Shown in pieces: positions 45,062 to 54,395 of a stretch of 64,000 nucleotides of DNA. The notes under the pieces were generated by a model. That model ran no database searches. It saw nothing but the letters and a program-made list of their open reading frames with translations, and had not been told where the DNA came from. How positions within the stretch are numbered: position 1 is the stretch's first letter; each line of letters begins with the position of its first letter. The position numbers were made by a program, and so were the translations under genes. The DNA is from Clostridia bacterium (GTDB lineage Bacteria; Bacillota; Clostridia; Oscillospirales; Acutalibacteraceae): the NCBI GenBank assembly GCA_017399065.1, contig JAFQEL010000010.1:1-64000 (forward strand), given 5' to 3'.

Positions 45062-46873
45062 TTATTCACTTACAAGCGGAATAAGCATATTCTTTTCAAG
45101 CTCTTCTCTCGGCAGGAATGGTGCAAGGTCTTCAAGCGGAGCGGAAACAATCGTGCCGTCCTCAAGCCTCTTTGACGATGCCTTCGGTTCGAATTTCTGC
45201 TCGGTGCTTACAACAATTTCGCAGAAAACAGGGCCTTCCTGAGCGAGCACCTCATCAATAACCTTGCCGAGCTCTTTATTCTTATCACAGCGGTAATATT
45301 TCATACCGTATGCGGGTATGAGCTTTGACATATCAGGGAAGCTCAGGTCGCCGCTTTCGGGGCCGACACCTACGAGCGGAGCACCGAAAAAGTTCATCTG
45401 CGACTGACGTATCGAATGGTAACCGTCATTGTTTATCATAAACGTCTTAATCGGCATTTTGTTCTGCAGTATCGTCTGAATCTCCTGCAGATTCATCTGA
45501 ATACTGCCGTCACCCGTTATGAGTATAACGTCGTCTGGGCTGATTGCCGCCGCTGTGCCGATTGCGGCGGGCAGGTCATAGCCCATTGAAGCAATAGCGG
45601 AGTTTATAATGAATCTCTGACCTTTCTTTATCACGTAAGCGTGGCTACCTACAACGCAGGCGGAGCCGTTGCCTACAACGGTTACAGTGCCTTCGTCAAG
45701 CTTGCTGCTCAGCTCTTTTATAAATGCGTAAACGTTTGCCTGTTCACCCTCATAGTGCTTCGGAAGCACTACGGGATATTTGATTTTCCAGTCTGTGCAG
45801 TAATCATGCCACTCTGATTTTGCAAAGCTGAAGCCTCTTGCATCAATTCTTCTCTCGAGTGCCTCAAGGAAATCCTTTGCGTCTGCCCATATCGGATAGT
45901 CAGCGTTTACGTTCTGCTTTTTAAGCTCTTCACTGTCAATATCAACGACAATTTTTTTTGCGGCTCTTGCCCAGGTCTGGTAGTTGTAGCCTACCTGACG
46001 TATACTCAGTCTGCTGCCGACACTCAGAAGCAGGTCGCTGTTCTGTACTGCAAAGTTGCCGGGGCGGTCGCCCATAATGCCTGCTCTGCCTACATACAGG
46101 TCGTTGTCGTCTTCAATACAGTCAATGCTGTTCCAGCCCGTAACAACGGGAATGTTGAGCTTACTTGCAACTCTGTAAAACACATCGTGTGCTCCTGCGA
46201 TACGAATACCGTTACCAACATTAAATACGGGTCTCTCACTTTTTGCAATAAGGTCAAGCACCATATCTGCCGTTTCATCACTTACAGCAGGAGGCAGAGA
46301 TTCATCATCTTCGCCGTTATAGCCTATAAGCTCGTCAGTCTCGATGTATGCACCCTGTACGTTCATCGGTATATCAAGCCAGCAAGGGCCCGGTCTGCCG
46401 CTCTGAGCTATCTTAAGTGCCTTTTCGAGACAGTATCTTATTCTATTCGGGTCAATAACCATCTCACTGTATTTTGTCATACAGTCTACGGCTTTGGTTA
46501 TGTCAAATTCCTGGTCACCCATTGCACGCAGATTAAGTCCGCTGCCTCTTGCAGTGGTGTCATAGCGTACCTGACCCGAAATTATGAGCATCGGTATCGA
46601 GTCAAGCCAGCCGCCGACAACACCCGTAATAGCGTTTGTACCGCCGGGACCCGTCGTAACGCATACTGCGGCAATGCGGTTGTGAAGCCTTGCGTACGCT
46701 TCAGCAGCAATGGCACAAGCCTGTTCGTGATGGTTATAGTAACATTTCAGCCCCTCTTGATGACCGAACGCGTCGTTGAGGTGCATTGCACCGCCACCCG
46801 TAACGGTGAACATCGTGTCAATGCCGTGCTCAACAAGGAATGCCGAAATGTAGTTTGAAACTTTCATTTTCAT
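45062..46873 (-). CDS. Thiamine-diphosphate-dependent acetolactate-synthase-like enzyme
   Basis: Protein of 603 residues from ATG 46873 (AAAGGTGATA ribosome site). Three domains of the ThDP decarboxylase/synthase fold: N-terminal with the catalytic-type glutamate in N-H-H-E-Q-A, middle, and C-terminal with the cofactor motif G-D-G-S-I-Q-M-N...N-N-D-G-Y. Similar enzymes serve in branched-chain amino acid synthesis or in building unusual sugars for surface polysaccharide. No small regulatory ALS subunit lies nearby, favouring a non-canonical role. Monocistronic. Confidence 0.82.
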   Translation of the reverse strand: MKMKVSNYISAFLVEHGIDTMFTVTGGGAMHLNDAFGHQEGLKCYYNHHEQACAIAAEAYARLHNRIAAVCVTTGPGGTNAITGVVGGWLDSIPMLIISGQVRYDTTARGSGLNLRAMGDQEFDITKAVDCMTKYSEMVIDPNRIRYCLEKALKIAQSGRPGPCWLDIPMNVQGAYIETDELIGYNGEDDESLPPAVSDETADMVLDLIAKSERPVFNVGNGIRIAGAHDVFYRVASKLNIPVVTGWNSIDCIEDDNDLYVGRAGIMGDRPGNFAVQNSDLLLSVGSRLSIRQVGYNYQTWARAAKKIVVDIDSEELKKQNVNADYPIWADAKDFLEALERRIDARGFSFAKSEWHDYCTDWKIKYPVVLPKHYEGEQANVYAFIKELSSKLDEGTVTVVGNGSACVVGSHAYVIKKGQRFIINSAIASMGYDLPAAIGTAAAISPDDVILITGDGSIQMNLQEIQTILQNKMPIKTFMINNDGYHSIRQSQMNFFGAPLVGVGPESGDLSFPDMSKLIPAYGMKYYRCDKNKELGKVIDEVLAQEGPVFCEIVVSTEQKFEPKASSKRLEDGTIVSAPLEDLAPFLPREELEKNMLIPLVSE

Positions 46874-47499
46874 AAACGTATCACCTTTTTGCACATATAT
46901 AAATCTATTATATATTATTGTGCTCCCCGTGTCAAATACTCTTAATATACACATCCCGCAAACCGATTCATCCAAAGCCCCTCTGCTGAGGGAAGATGTC
47001 ACGAAGTGACAAAGGGGGACAGCCTCCGTCAGAGGCTGGATTTTTGCGCAGCAATAATACTGAGGGAGAGAACAAGATAATAAAGAATATTGAATAAATA
47101 AAAGATATTTTCAAAAATCGTATGGGAGGGTCTGACGTGCTCTCCCGTTTCTAACGGAGGATTACATTTCAATTTATTCACCAATGAATTTCCTCGGTGC
47201 CGCTGTCTTTGCTTTGTGTATCGATTTAATTGAGGTATTAAATATGCGGCACTGCCGCAGTTACTTTTGTCTGCCGTTACAAAAGTAACCAAAAGAACTC
47301 TTAGGTTATCTGCACTCCGCTACGGCTGACGGAATTCGGTTCGCTCGTTTAATCGGAACGCAAACGTGCATTCCGATTACCGCAACGGCTCCCAACTCAA
47401 ATAAAATTTTGAAGCTCAATCTACCGCCTGAGGACACTCACTCGCATAAACGAACACCGCCCAATTCCCGTCAGCCTGCTCCGTTCAAATTCACAGCAT
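46874..47499. repeat. Non-coding repeat-rich stretch
   Basis: No gene seen. Holds MITE-like fragments near 46975-47060, a GCGGC/GCCGC hairpin near 47246, and the hairpin GTTACTTTTG/CAAAAGTAAC at 47260-47289. Open frames here lack ribosome sites and follow repeat boundaries. Confidence 0.5.
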
Positions 47500-48048
47500 C
47501 TTTTATATTTATGTACAACCTGTCTTTTACATCGTAGGGGCGGCCATTGGCCGTCCGCTCCTGATCCTTACATCAACCTACCTCTGCTCCGTAGGGGTCG
47601 GCGTTTACGACAACCCGTTGTAGAATCAATATCGATCGTAGGGTCGATCCACTTGCCTGACCGCTCGGCACCGCCACATCAACTTTTATATTTATGTACA
47701 ACCTGTCTTTTACATCGTAGGGGCGGCCATTGGCCGTCCGCTCCTGATTTTTACATCAACCTACCTCTGCTCCGTAGGGGTCGGCGTTTACGACGACCCG
47801 TTGTAGAATCAATATCAATCGTAGGGTCAATCCACTTGCCTGACCGCTCGGCACCGCCACATCAACTTTTATATTTATGTACAACCTGTCTTTTACATCG
47901 TAGGGGCGGCCATTGGCCGTCCGCTCCTAATTTTTACATCAACCTACCTCTGCTCCGTAGGGGTCGGCGTTTACGACAACCCGTTGTAGAATCAATATCG
48001 ATCGTAGGGTCGATCCACTTGCCTGACCGCTCGGCACCGCCACATCAA
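47500..48048. repeat. Three tandem copies of a 183-bp unit made of REP palindromes
   Basis: Copies begin at 47500, 47683 and 47866, exactly 183 bp apart, differing at only a few sites. Each holds a GTAG-footed GGGGCGGCC...GGCCGTCC palindrome, a GTAG-footed GGGGTCGGCG...CGACGACCC palindrome and a GATCG/CGATC element. Because 183 is a multiple of three, a spurious repeat-encoded frame stays open through it. Confidence 0.9.
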
Positions 48049-48320
48049 CCTACCCATAATCCGTATGGGCGGTAATTTGCCGCCCCAAAAATATGTCATT
48101 CTGAGCGATAAGCGAAGAATCTCAGCAAGCGAAAAGCTTCTTCACTGCTTTCGGGATAACAAAATAAGATAAAGGATAATATTGAATAGATAAGATATAA
48201 AAGATGTTTTTATATCAATGTGGAATACTGTGTAGGGCAGGGGCTTGCCCCTGCCGTTGTCAATTGAATATCACTTTTATTCTGCGGCAGAGGCAAACCT
48301 CTGCACGGCACATAAGACAA
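48049..48320. repeat. Further REP/MITE-like palindromes
   Basis: GGCGG/CCGCC palindrome near 48065, a TGTCATTCTGAGCG end at 48092, the copy of the first repeat of the window at 48230-48254, and GCAGAGG/CCTCTGC near 48283. No gene seen. Confidence 0.6.
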
Positions 48321-48360
48321 AGCAGGTGAGAAACGTTACCGCGCCCCTCACCTGCTTTTT
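48321..48360 (-). terminator. Hairpin after the BspA-like gene
   Basis: Stem AGCAGGTGAG/CTCACCTGCT with a 16-base loop; the minus-strand T-run is weak, so termination efficiency is uncertain. Confidence 0.6.
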
Positions 48361-48364
48361 AAAA

Positions 48365-51300
48365 TCAGTATATAATTCTGTTAATTCTAAATAGGTTTTT
48401 GAAGAATGATATCAATTTCTGGAAAAAACCTGCCTTTGAGGTAAGCGTAATCGAATCGCTTATCTCGTTACCCTCACCGTCAAGCACAGCCTCACCGTTC
48501 TCGTCAACAATTTTCGCCGTAACCGTAGCCGTACCGTTTGCAGTCGACGTCAGCCTGCACTCGGTACCGTCCTCGCTTACAACCTTGCTGAATCCGCTTC
48601 CGTCAACAATCCACTCAACCGCGTAGCCTACAGGAAGATCAATCTCTTCAAGCTGAAGCACCAACGTCTCACCGTAGTTTACTGTTGTTGTGGATGGCGT
48701 TTTTATAAGAAGGTTTATTCTTGCATTTTCAACGATAGCATAATAACTAAAATGTGTTGTTTCAAAAACCAAATAGCCATCCTCAATCCATGCACCCATA
48801 TTGGCGAGTTCACCATTATCCTGAACCCAGTAAACCGAACACTTGTTTATATCGTATCCGTTGGGTACGGGCATGTAAACACGTACAATTTGTCCGGGTT
48901 GAGCGATAGCTCCGTCCTTTTCAAGGTAAATATTTCTGACCGTATATTGTGAAGAAAGTGAATCCAAACTATTCTTTATAACACTTGTTATTTCGCTATC
49001 TGACAATACAAAAGAGCGTAGCACAAAATTGTTTTGAGTTAATATTGAGTTGCCGTTTTGAGATTTTATAACTACATCGTCATTGACTAAGCAATTATCT
49101 TTATCATTAATGTAAATTGAGAAAGCCTTGTTTGAATACTCTTTACACATATTAACAAAAAACACTGTGTATTCTGCATATTCGCTAAATTTAAACATAC
49201 CTTTCAGGACATCACCGTAGGTGCCCATAGCATTGGTAAGCGCATCCTCACCTAAAGAAATAGCAGAAGAAGCGGCGATTTTTAGAATAGTTTTCACCAA
49301 GTTTATATCATATTCGTCCAGTATAGCCAAACCTTCGTCCATGAAAAGAGAGATAGTGCCGCCAACAGAGCTTGAAGTAATTTCTTTGCCTGTGTTTTTA
49401 ACTAATAATTCGGTTATATCCTCAGCAAGCTTCTTTTTCTGTTCTGCTGCTGTGTCTCCCTCTGTAAGCGATTCTACAAAACTGTCTACGAAAGATTTTG
49501 ATGTTTCGCCGGAAAGCTTTTTAACGTCTGCTTCAATAGTAATTACATCGCTCAACATCAGAACACTCATTGTGACAAACTCGGCAAAATTGTACATTGC
49601 ACAGGTTTGTGAATAGAGAGGATTGTTAGATATTTCTATGTGTCCGCCTAACGGTACTTGGACAGATATCTTGGTAGGGTGGCTGAAAGAACTATCTCTG
49701 TACGTAAAAGCTTCCCCAAGAATAAATTCTTTTGCCATTTCAAAAGCTCCGCCTATAACATCCGCAAAGCTCGTTACCATTCCATTATCAAATCTTTCTA
49801 TCATTTCGCTGTCGCAAAGGTTTCCGTTTTTGTCATAAACCTCTACAGAGCCGTTGATGAATGAAGCATTATACACAGTAAATGAAACATCTTTATATCC
49901 GGCTTTTGTTTCAGAATCCTTGCTATCATAGTCTGCGATATACATTCCACATATATATCCGTCATATTTATAATCTCCGTCCTTATATGATGGCAATGCT
50001 GATTCATTGTATGTTATGATTCCGGAAGCTACTTCAATAGGAAAACTCATAACAGAACCGGAAACAGCTTCCGTAATAACAATTTGTGTGCTGCCTTCTT
50101 TTAGAGCATTAATATAAAATGATGCGTAATCTTCCTTTTTTGTAAATTCGCTTATCGAAACAACACTTCCGTCCGAGACCGAAACTGTAAACTCAAAATC
50201 TTTCTCAACATTGCCGTTTTTCTCAAGCTGAATAGCAGCGCCAATCGACTTACCTTCTCCCAGCAACATTGTAGGCAGATTTGCATACATTTTTATTTCA
50301 TATTTATTAGTAGAAGCAGGAGGATAGTTATAATGGATCGTGGCATTGGTCAAGGGCTGATTGTAAGAACCGATTGAGATGGCGTTCCACTGCTCCTGCG
50401 TACCGGTGTAGTATACATCCGAAAGGCTGTAGCAAGAATAGAACACATAATCACCGATAGTTGTTACGCTGTCAGGGATTGTTACGCTTGTAAGGCTGTA
50501 GCAAGAATAGAACATATCATCACCGATAGTTGTTACGCTGTCGGGGATTGTTACGCTTGTAAGGCTGTAGCAAGCACCGAACGCATAATCGCCGATAGCT
50601 TTAACACTATCAGGTAGTGCTATATGTTCAAGGCTTTCACAGCCTACAAATGCACCTGCTCCGATAGCTTTAACACTATCAGGTAGTGCTATATGTTCAA
50701 GGCTTTCACAGCCTACAAATGCACCTACTCCGATAGCTTTAACACTATTAGGTAGTGCTATATGTTCAAGGCTTTCACAGCATTCAAATGTAGAATCACC
50801 GATGCATGTTACTCCATTTGGTATATTTATGCTTTTAAGATTAGTACAACAATAAAATGCACCAGCTCCGATAGCTTTAACACTATCAGGCAGTGTTATA
50901 TCTTCAAGACTATTACATCCCGAAAATGCTCCGTCTTTTATTTCACATACACTATTAGATATTATATGTTTTTTATTTAAGCTACCAGCCGGATATTGAA
51001 TAAGCTGTGTCTTAGTTTTATTAAACAGAGCTCCATATTCATCACTTGAATAATATTTATTGGATGTGTCTACAGTTATGCTTAACAAACAATCACCGCT
51101 ACAGAAAGCTAAATAACCTATTGATTCAACGCTTGCAGGGATTATTACATTTGTCATAAACTGACAAGCTGCAAATGCACGATCGCCTATGGAAACTACA
51201 CCGTTAGGAATGGTTACACTTATAAGATCATTGCAATTATAGAAAGAACGTTTACCAATTGTAGTCAAAGTATCAGGAAGTGATACTTCATTGAAGTCAT

Positions 51301-51643
51301 GTAGAACAAAAGCATTATCTCCGATACTTGTTACGCCATCACTGATAACAACTTTTTTTATATATCGGATATACGAATACCACGGCTGATTGAAAATCCA
51401 TTCATCATAATCAGCTATATAATCGTACATCTCACCCGTGCCGGAGATATTAAGTACGCCGGTGGTTGTGTCAAGTGACCATGTCAAATTATCACCGCAG
51501 GTGCCGCTGTAAGTCGCCGCCTCGGATTTGAAGCTGAAGAGGCTCGGCAGGTCGAGACCGACAAAGCCGCCGAGCGGTGCGGCAGTTAAAGTCATAACGA
51601 CAACCATAATAACCGCAATGGTTTTCTTGAAATATCCTCTCAT
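48365..51643 (-). CDS. Large secreted BspA-like leucine-rich-repeat protein
   Basis: Protein of 1092 residues from ATG 51643 (TTGGAGG ribosome site), with a signal peptide of about 30-45 residues. A repeat region (about residues 60-430) carries some thirteen LRR_5 repeats of 23 residues with the pattern L-x-x-I-x-L-P-x-S-V-x-x-I-G-x-x-A-F. Several adjacent repeats are almost identical at DNA level. A long non-repeat middle and a C-terminal Ig-like stretch follow. No LPXTG sorting signal is seen. Such proteins bind host or microbial surfaces. Divergent from a small HTH gene with shared operator-like sites. Confidence 0.85.
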   Translation of the reverse strand: MRGYFKKTIAVIMVVVMTLTAAPLGGFVGLDLPSLFSFKSEAATYSGTCGDNLTWSLDTTTGVLNISGTGEMYDYIADYDEWIFNQPWYSYIRYIKKVVISDGVTSIGDNAFVLHDFNEVSLPDTLTTIGKRSFYNCNDLISVTIPNGVVSIGDRAFAACQFMTNVIIPASVESIGYLAFCSGDCLLSITVDTSNKYYSSDEYGALFNKTKTQLIQYPAGSLNKKHIISNSVCEIKDGAFSGCNSLEDITLPDSVKAIGAGAFYCCTNLKSINIPNGVTCIGDSTFECCESLEHIALPNSVKAIGVGAFVGCESLEHIALPDSVKAIGAGAFVGCESLEHIALPDSVKAIGDYAFGACYSLTSVTIPDSVTTIGDDMFYSCYSLTSVTIPDSVTTIGDYVFYSCYSLSDVYYTGTQEQWNAISIGSYNQPLTNATIHYNYPPASTNKYEIKMYANLPTMLLGEGKSIGAAIQLEKNGNVEKDFEFTVSVSDGSVVSISEFTKKEDYASFYINALKEGSTQIVITEAVSGSVMSFPIEVASGIITYNESALPSYKDGDYKYDGYICGMYIADYDSKDSETKAGYKDVSFTVYNASFINGSVEVYDKNGNLCDSEMIERFDNGMVTSFADVIGGAFEMAKEFILGEAFTYRDSSFSHPTKISVQVPLGGHIEISNNPLYSQTCAMYNFAEFVTMSVLMLSDVITIEADVKKLSGETSKSFVDSFVESLTEGDTAAEQKKKLAEDITELLVKNTGKEITSSSVGGTISLFMDEGLAILDEYDINLVKTILKIAASSAISLGEDALTNAMGTYGDVLKGMFKFSEYAEYTVFFVNMCKEYSNKAFSIYINDKDNCLVNDDVVIKSQNGNSILTQNNFVLRSFVLSDSEITSVIKNSLDSLSSQYTVRNIYLEKDGAIAQPGQIVRVYMPVPNGYDINKCSVYWVQDNGELANMGAWIEDGYLVFETTHFSYYAIVENARINLLIKTPSTTTVNYGETLVLQLEEIDLPVGYAVEWIVDGSGFSKVVSEDGTECRLTSTANGTATVTAKIVDENGEAVLDGEGNEISDSITLTSKAGFFQKLISFFKNLFRINRIIY

Positions 51644-51702
51644 GTTTTTTCCTCCAAAAATAAATTTGCTGTAAAACAGAATATTTATACAGGGCTTCGC
51701 CA

Positions 51703-51797
51703 ATATATAGGCTATTGTAACATATAAAAACGCAATAGTCTATGTATGGGCGATAAATATTTTTTCTGAATATATACTAAATTTAAGTCTATATATA
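51703..51797. promoter_or_regulatory. Three operator-like repeats between divergent genes
   Basis: Related 15-bp motifs: CAATAGCCTATATAT (minus strand, 51703-51716), CAATAGTCTATGTAT (51733-51747) and TTAAGTCTATATATA (51783-51797). The last is next to the ribosome site of the HTH gene. They look like binding sites of that regulator. Confidence 0.5.
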
Positions 51798-51810
51798 GTC
51801 GGAGGAAGAT

Positions 51811-52053
51811 ATGAAGACAAGAGAAGCTGTAGCAGAGCGTATAATAGAACTCTGCAAGGAGCGGGGCATTACCGTAAATGCTCTCGCTTACATTTCTGCC
51901 GTGCCTTCTTCTACAGTTAAAAACATTATATACGGAGTGAGCAAAAATCCGGGTGTGGTTACAATAAAAATGCTTTGCGACGGTCTTGAAATTTCACTTG
52001 AAGAATTTTTTGCTTCACCTTTGTTTGAAAATCTGTCTCAGGAAATTGAATAA
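51811..52053 (+). CDS. Small Xre-type helix-turn-helix regulator
   Basis: Protein of 80 residues, a single HTH_3 domain: I-T-V-N-A-L-A-Y-I-S-A-V-P-S-S-T-V-K-N-I as the turn and recognition helix. GGAGGAAG ribosome site. It is divergent from the BspA-like gene and flanked by repeated operator-like motifs, so autoregulation and control of that gene are likely (inference). Confidence 0.85.
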   Translation: MKTREAVAERIIELCKERGITVNALAYISAVPSSTVKNIIYGVSKNPGVVTIKMLCDGLEISLEEFFASPLFENLSQEIE

Positions 52054-52091
52054 ATATTCATATTAATACGGCACGAAATTACACATAAAAT

Positions 52092-52125
52092 GCGAACAGG
52101 CGAGCCTAACGGCTCGCCTGTTCGC
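52092..52125. promoter_or_regulatory. Very stable 15-bp hairpin
   Basis: Perfect 15-bp stem beginning GCGAACAGGCGAGCC around a TAAC loop. On the plus strand it has no T-run but is followed by a GGAAGGAG ribosome site and A-rich sequence. Function unclear. Confidence 0.6.
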
Positions 52126-52140
52126 AAAAGGAAGGAGTAA

Positions 52141-52237
52141 ATGAAAAAGAAACAAAAAGAAGAAATCTGAGTAAAAAAATGAAAAAAACAAAAAACAAAA
52201 AATGAATAAAAACAACAAAAAACAAAACAAAAAGTAG
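52141..52237 (+). other. A-rich tract with three lysine-rich micro-ORFs
   Basis: Three consecutive frames of 9, 8 and 11 codons: M-K-K-K-Q-K-E-E-I (52141-52170), M-K-K-T-K-N-K-K (52179-52205), M-N-K-N-N-K-K-Q-N-K-K (52202-52237). The first has GGAAGGAG 6 bp upstream; the second and third overlap by ATGA. The tract is almost free of T. It could be real leader peptides or low-complexity DNA in which ATG and stops happen to fall so. Confidence 0.35.
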
Positions 52238-52504
52238 AAAAACGGTTTGTTTTCCGTGGTTTTATATTACAATATTATTCGTCAAAGTGTGATAATAAAT
52301 AGTGTCTTTTTTATGAATAAATTGTAAACGATACCTTGCAAAAATATTTCAAAAAATTTTTTATACCGTTTCGGCGCTTTTTCGTACCGATTTTTTACTT
52401 TATTTTGTGTTTTTATACGCTGTAAAGCACTACTAATCGACACTATTGACTTTTTTCACAAGGTTTTGGGTAAAATTCGGCTGTCTTTTGTACTTTGAAA
52501 GCCC
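52238..52504. other. Non-coding A+T-rich stretch
   Basis: No gene seen. T-rich segments and no clear hairpins. It separates the micro-ORF tract from the ylxM promoter. Confidence 0.5.
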
Positions 52505-52533
52505 TTGACACCGCAGACTTTTTTTAGTATAAT
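52505..52533 (+). promoter_or_regulatory. Consensus promoter of the ylxM-ffh operon
   Basis: TTGACA at 52505-52510, 17-bp spacer, TATAAT at 52528-52533, a perfect consensus as expected of a highly expressed housekeeping operon. Confidence 0.92.
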
Positions 52534-52535
52534 AC

Positions 52536-52566
52536 CTGCTTGTAAAGAACAAATGCTTTACAAGCA
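52536..52566 (+). promoter_or_regulatory. Hairpin at the 5' end of the ylxM-ffh transcript
   Basis: Perfect 12-bp stem CTGCTTGTAAAG/CTTTACAAGCAG beginning 2 bp after the -10 element. It overlaps the start of transcription, so it is either an operator or an RNA stabilising hairpin. No T-run. Confidence 0.6.
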
Positions 52567-52586
52567 GATGTTAGGAGGAGATCCTT

Positions 52587-52952
52587 TTGGCTAAAAATCT
52601 CGGCGTCACTGTTTTGCTGGATTTCTACGGCGAAATGCTGACCGAGAAGCAGCGCAGCTTCTTGGATTATTACTATAACGATGACCTTTCTCTCTCTGAA
52701 ATCGCAGAGAACGAGGGCATCACAAGGCAGGGTGTACGCGACGCTATCAAGCGTGCGGAGGCTCAGCTTTTTGATATGGAAAATAAGCTTGGGCTCGTTG
52801 CTCGTTTTGAGGAGCAGAAAAAAGGTCTTGACGAAATAGTTGATTGTGCAAACCTTATTTACGAGCAGAATATGCGTTTCGGTCTTTCAAGAGAAATCAA
52901 CGAAGCATCAGTACGCATCCGCGCAATCGTTTCAACGCTTGTCGAAGCTTAA
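52587..52952 (+). CDS. ylxM: YlxM family SRP-operon DNA-binding protein
   Basis: Protein of 121 residues from TTG 52587 with TAGGAGGAG upstream. Sigma-70 region-4-like helix-turn-helix (L-S-L-S-E-I-A-E-N-E-G-I-T-R-Q-G-V-R-D-A-I-K-R) of the UPF0122/YlxM family, regularly encoded before ffh. Probably a modulator of SRP function or of operon expression; exact role unsettled. Confidence 0.93.
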   Translation: MAKNLGVTVLLDFYGEMLTEKQRSFLDYYYNDDLSLSEIAENEGITRQGVRDAIKRAEAQLFDMENKLGLVARFEEQKKGLDEIVDCANLIYEQNMRFGLSREINEASVRIRAIVSTLVEA

Positions 52953-52990
52953 CTCCACTACATAAACCACAGTAAAGGAAGTGTATTTTC

Positions 52991-54325
52991 TTGGCATTCG
53001 AAGGACTTTCCGACAGACTTGAATCCGCGTTTCAACGCCTTAAAAGCAAGGGCAGCCTTACCGAACACGACGTCCGCGAGGCAATGCGTGAGGTGCGTCT
53101 TGCACTTCTTGAGGCTGACGTTAACTTCAAGGTCGCCAAGGATTTCACCAACACTGTAACCGAGCGTGCTATCGGTGCTCAGGTTATGGAGAGTCTTACA
53201 CCCTCACAGATGGTTATCAAGATCGTCAACGAGGAGCTTACAGCTCTTATGGGCGGCACCCAGTCATACCTCACGAGAGCTCCGCATCCGCCTACCATTG
53301 TTATGATGTGCGGTCTTCAGGGTTCAGGTAAGACTACGCACAGTGCGAAAATAGCACTTTCCCTTAAGAAAAAAGGTCACCGTCCGCTTCTTGTCGCTTG
53401 CGATATCTACCGTCCCGCTGCTATCAAGCAGTTGCAGGTTGTCGGCGAGCAGGCAGGTGTGCCCGTATTTGAAATGGGTCAGACCAACCCGGTTACAATT
53501 GCTCAGGAAGCAATAAAGCTTGCAAAAGACCAGGGCTACGACTACGTATTCCTTGATACTGCAGGCCGACTTCACATAGATGAAGAGCTTATGAATGAGC
53601 TCAAGGCAGTCAAGGGTGCCGTTCACCCGCACGAGATACTGCTTGTTGTTGACTCAATGACAGGTCAGGATGCGGTTACGGTTGCAAACGGCTTTAATGA
53701 TGCACTCGGCATTGACGGTCTTGTTCTCACCAAGCTCGACGGTGATACACGAGGTGGTGCCGCTCTCTCGGCAAGAGCTGTTACGGGCAAGCCTATCAAG
53801 TTTGTCGGTATAGGCGAAAAGCTTGAGGATCTCGATGTTTTCCACCCCGACCGTATGGCGTCTCGTATTCTCGGCATGGGTGATATGCTCTCCCTTATCG
53901 AGAAGGCTGAGCAGGCTATTGACGAGAAAAAGGCACGCGAGCTTGAAGAAAAGCTCCGCAAAAACAAATTTGATATGAACGACCTTCTCGACCAGTTTGA
54001 GCAGGTACAGAAAATGGGTTCGATCAAAGACGTGCTCGGAATGGTGCCCGGTATCAACAAGCAGATAAAAGACGTCGATATCGACGAAAGACAGTTTGAC
54101 CGCATACGTGCGATAATCCTTTCAATGACTCCCAAAGAGCGTGAAAACCCCGACATCATCAACCCCTCACGCAAGCGCCGTATTGCGGCAGGCTGCGGTA
54201 TGCAGGTTGAGGATGTAAACCGACTTCTTGCTCAGTTCAGACAGATGCAGAAAATGTTCAAGCAGTTTGGCGGCAAGGGCGGTAAGCGTTTATCCAAATC
54301 ATTCAAGAAGAAAAAACGCAGATAA
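52991..54325 (+). CDS. ffh: Signal recognition particle protein Ffh
   Basis: Protein of 444 residues from TTG 52991. N domain, then the G domain with G-L-Q-G-S-G-K-T-T (108-116), D-T-A-G-R-L, and T-K-L-D-G-D. A methionine-rich M domain holds the SRP-RNA and signal-peptide binding G-M-V-P-G-I-N region. It binds signal sequences on ribosomes and delivers them to FtsY. The end is lysine-rich. SRP RNA gene not seen in the window. Confidence 0.96.
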   Translation: MAFEGLSDRLESAFQRLKSKGSLTEHDVREAMREVRLALLEADVNFKVAKDFTNTVTERAIGAQVMESLTPSQMVIKIVNEELTALMGGTQSYLTRAPHPPTIVMMCGLQGSGKTTHSAKIALSLKKKGHRPLLVACDIYRPAAIKQLQVVGEQAGVPVFEMGQTNPVTIAQEAIKLAKDQGYDYVFLDTAGRLHIDEELMNELKAVKGAVHPHEILLVVDSMTGQDAVTVANGFNDALGIDGLVLTKLDGDTRGGAALSARAVTGKPIKFVGIGEKLEDLDVFHPDRMASRILGMGDMLSLIEKAEQAIDEKKARELEEKLRKNKFDMNDLLDQFEQVQKMGSIKDVLGMVPGINKQIKDVDIDERQFDRIRAIILSMTPKERENPDIINPSRKRRIAAGCGMQVEDVNRLLAQFRQMQKMFKQFGGKGGKRLSKSFKKKKRR

Positions 54326-54395
54326 ATTTCGGATGTAATTACAATTCAAAATTGTTACATTATAAAGCAAAACATTTTTTTGGAGGAAATCAAAA

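Noticed and set aside
47029..47292. Minus-strand frame of 87 codons
   Set aside because: Crosses MITE and hairpin repeats, has no ribosome site and no protein-like composition.
47500..48048. CRISPR array
   Set aside because: Three tandem copies of a whole 183-bp unit, without unique spacers.
47653..48075. Plus-strand open frame of 140 codons with a 61-residue repeat
   Set aside because: It is the translation of the 183-bp REP triplication; no ribosome site, and the period being divisible by three keeps the frame open.
52092..52125. Intrinsic terminator of the small HTH gene
   Set aside because: No T-run on the plus strand; A-rich sequence with a ribosome site follows instead.
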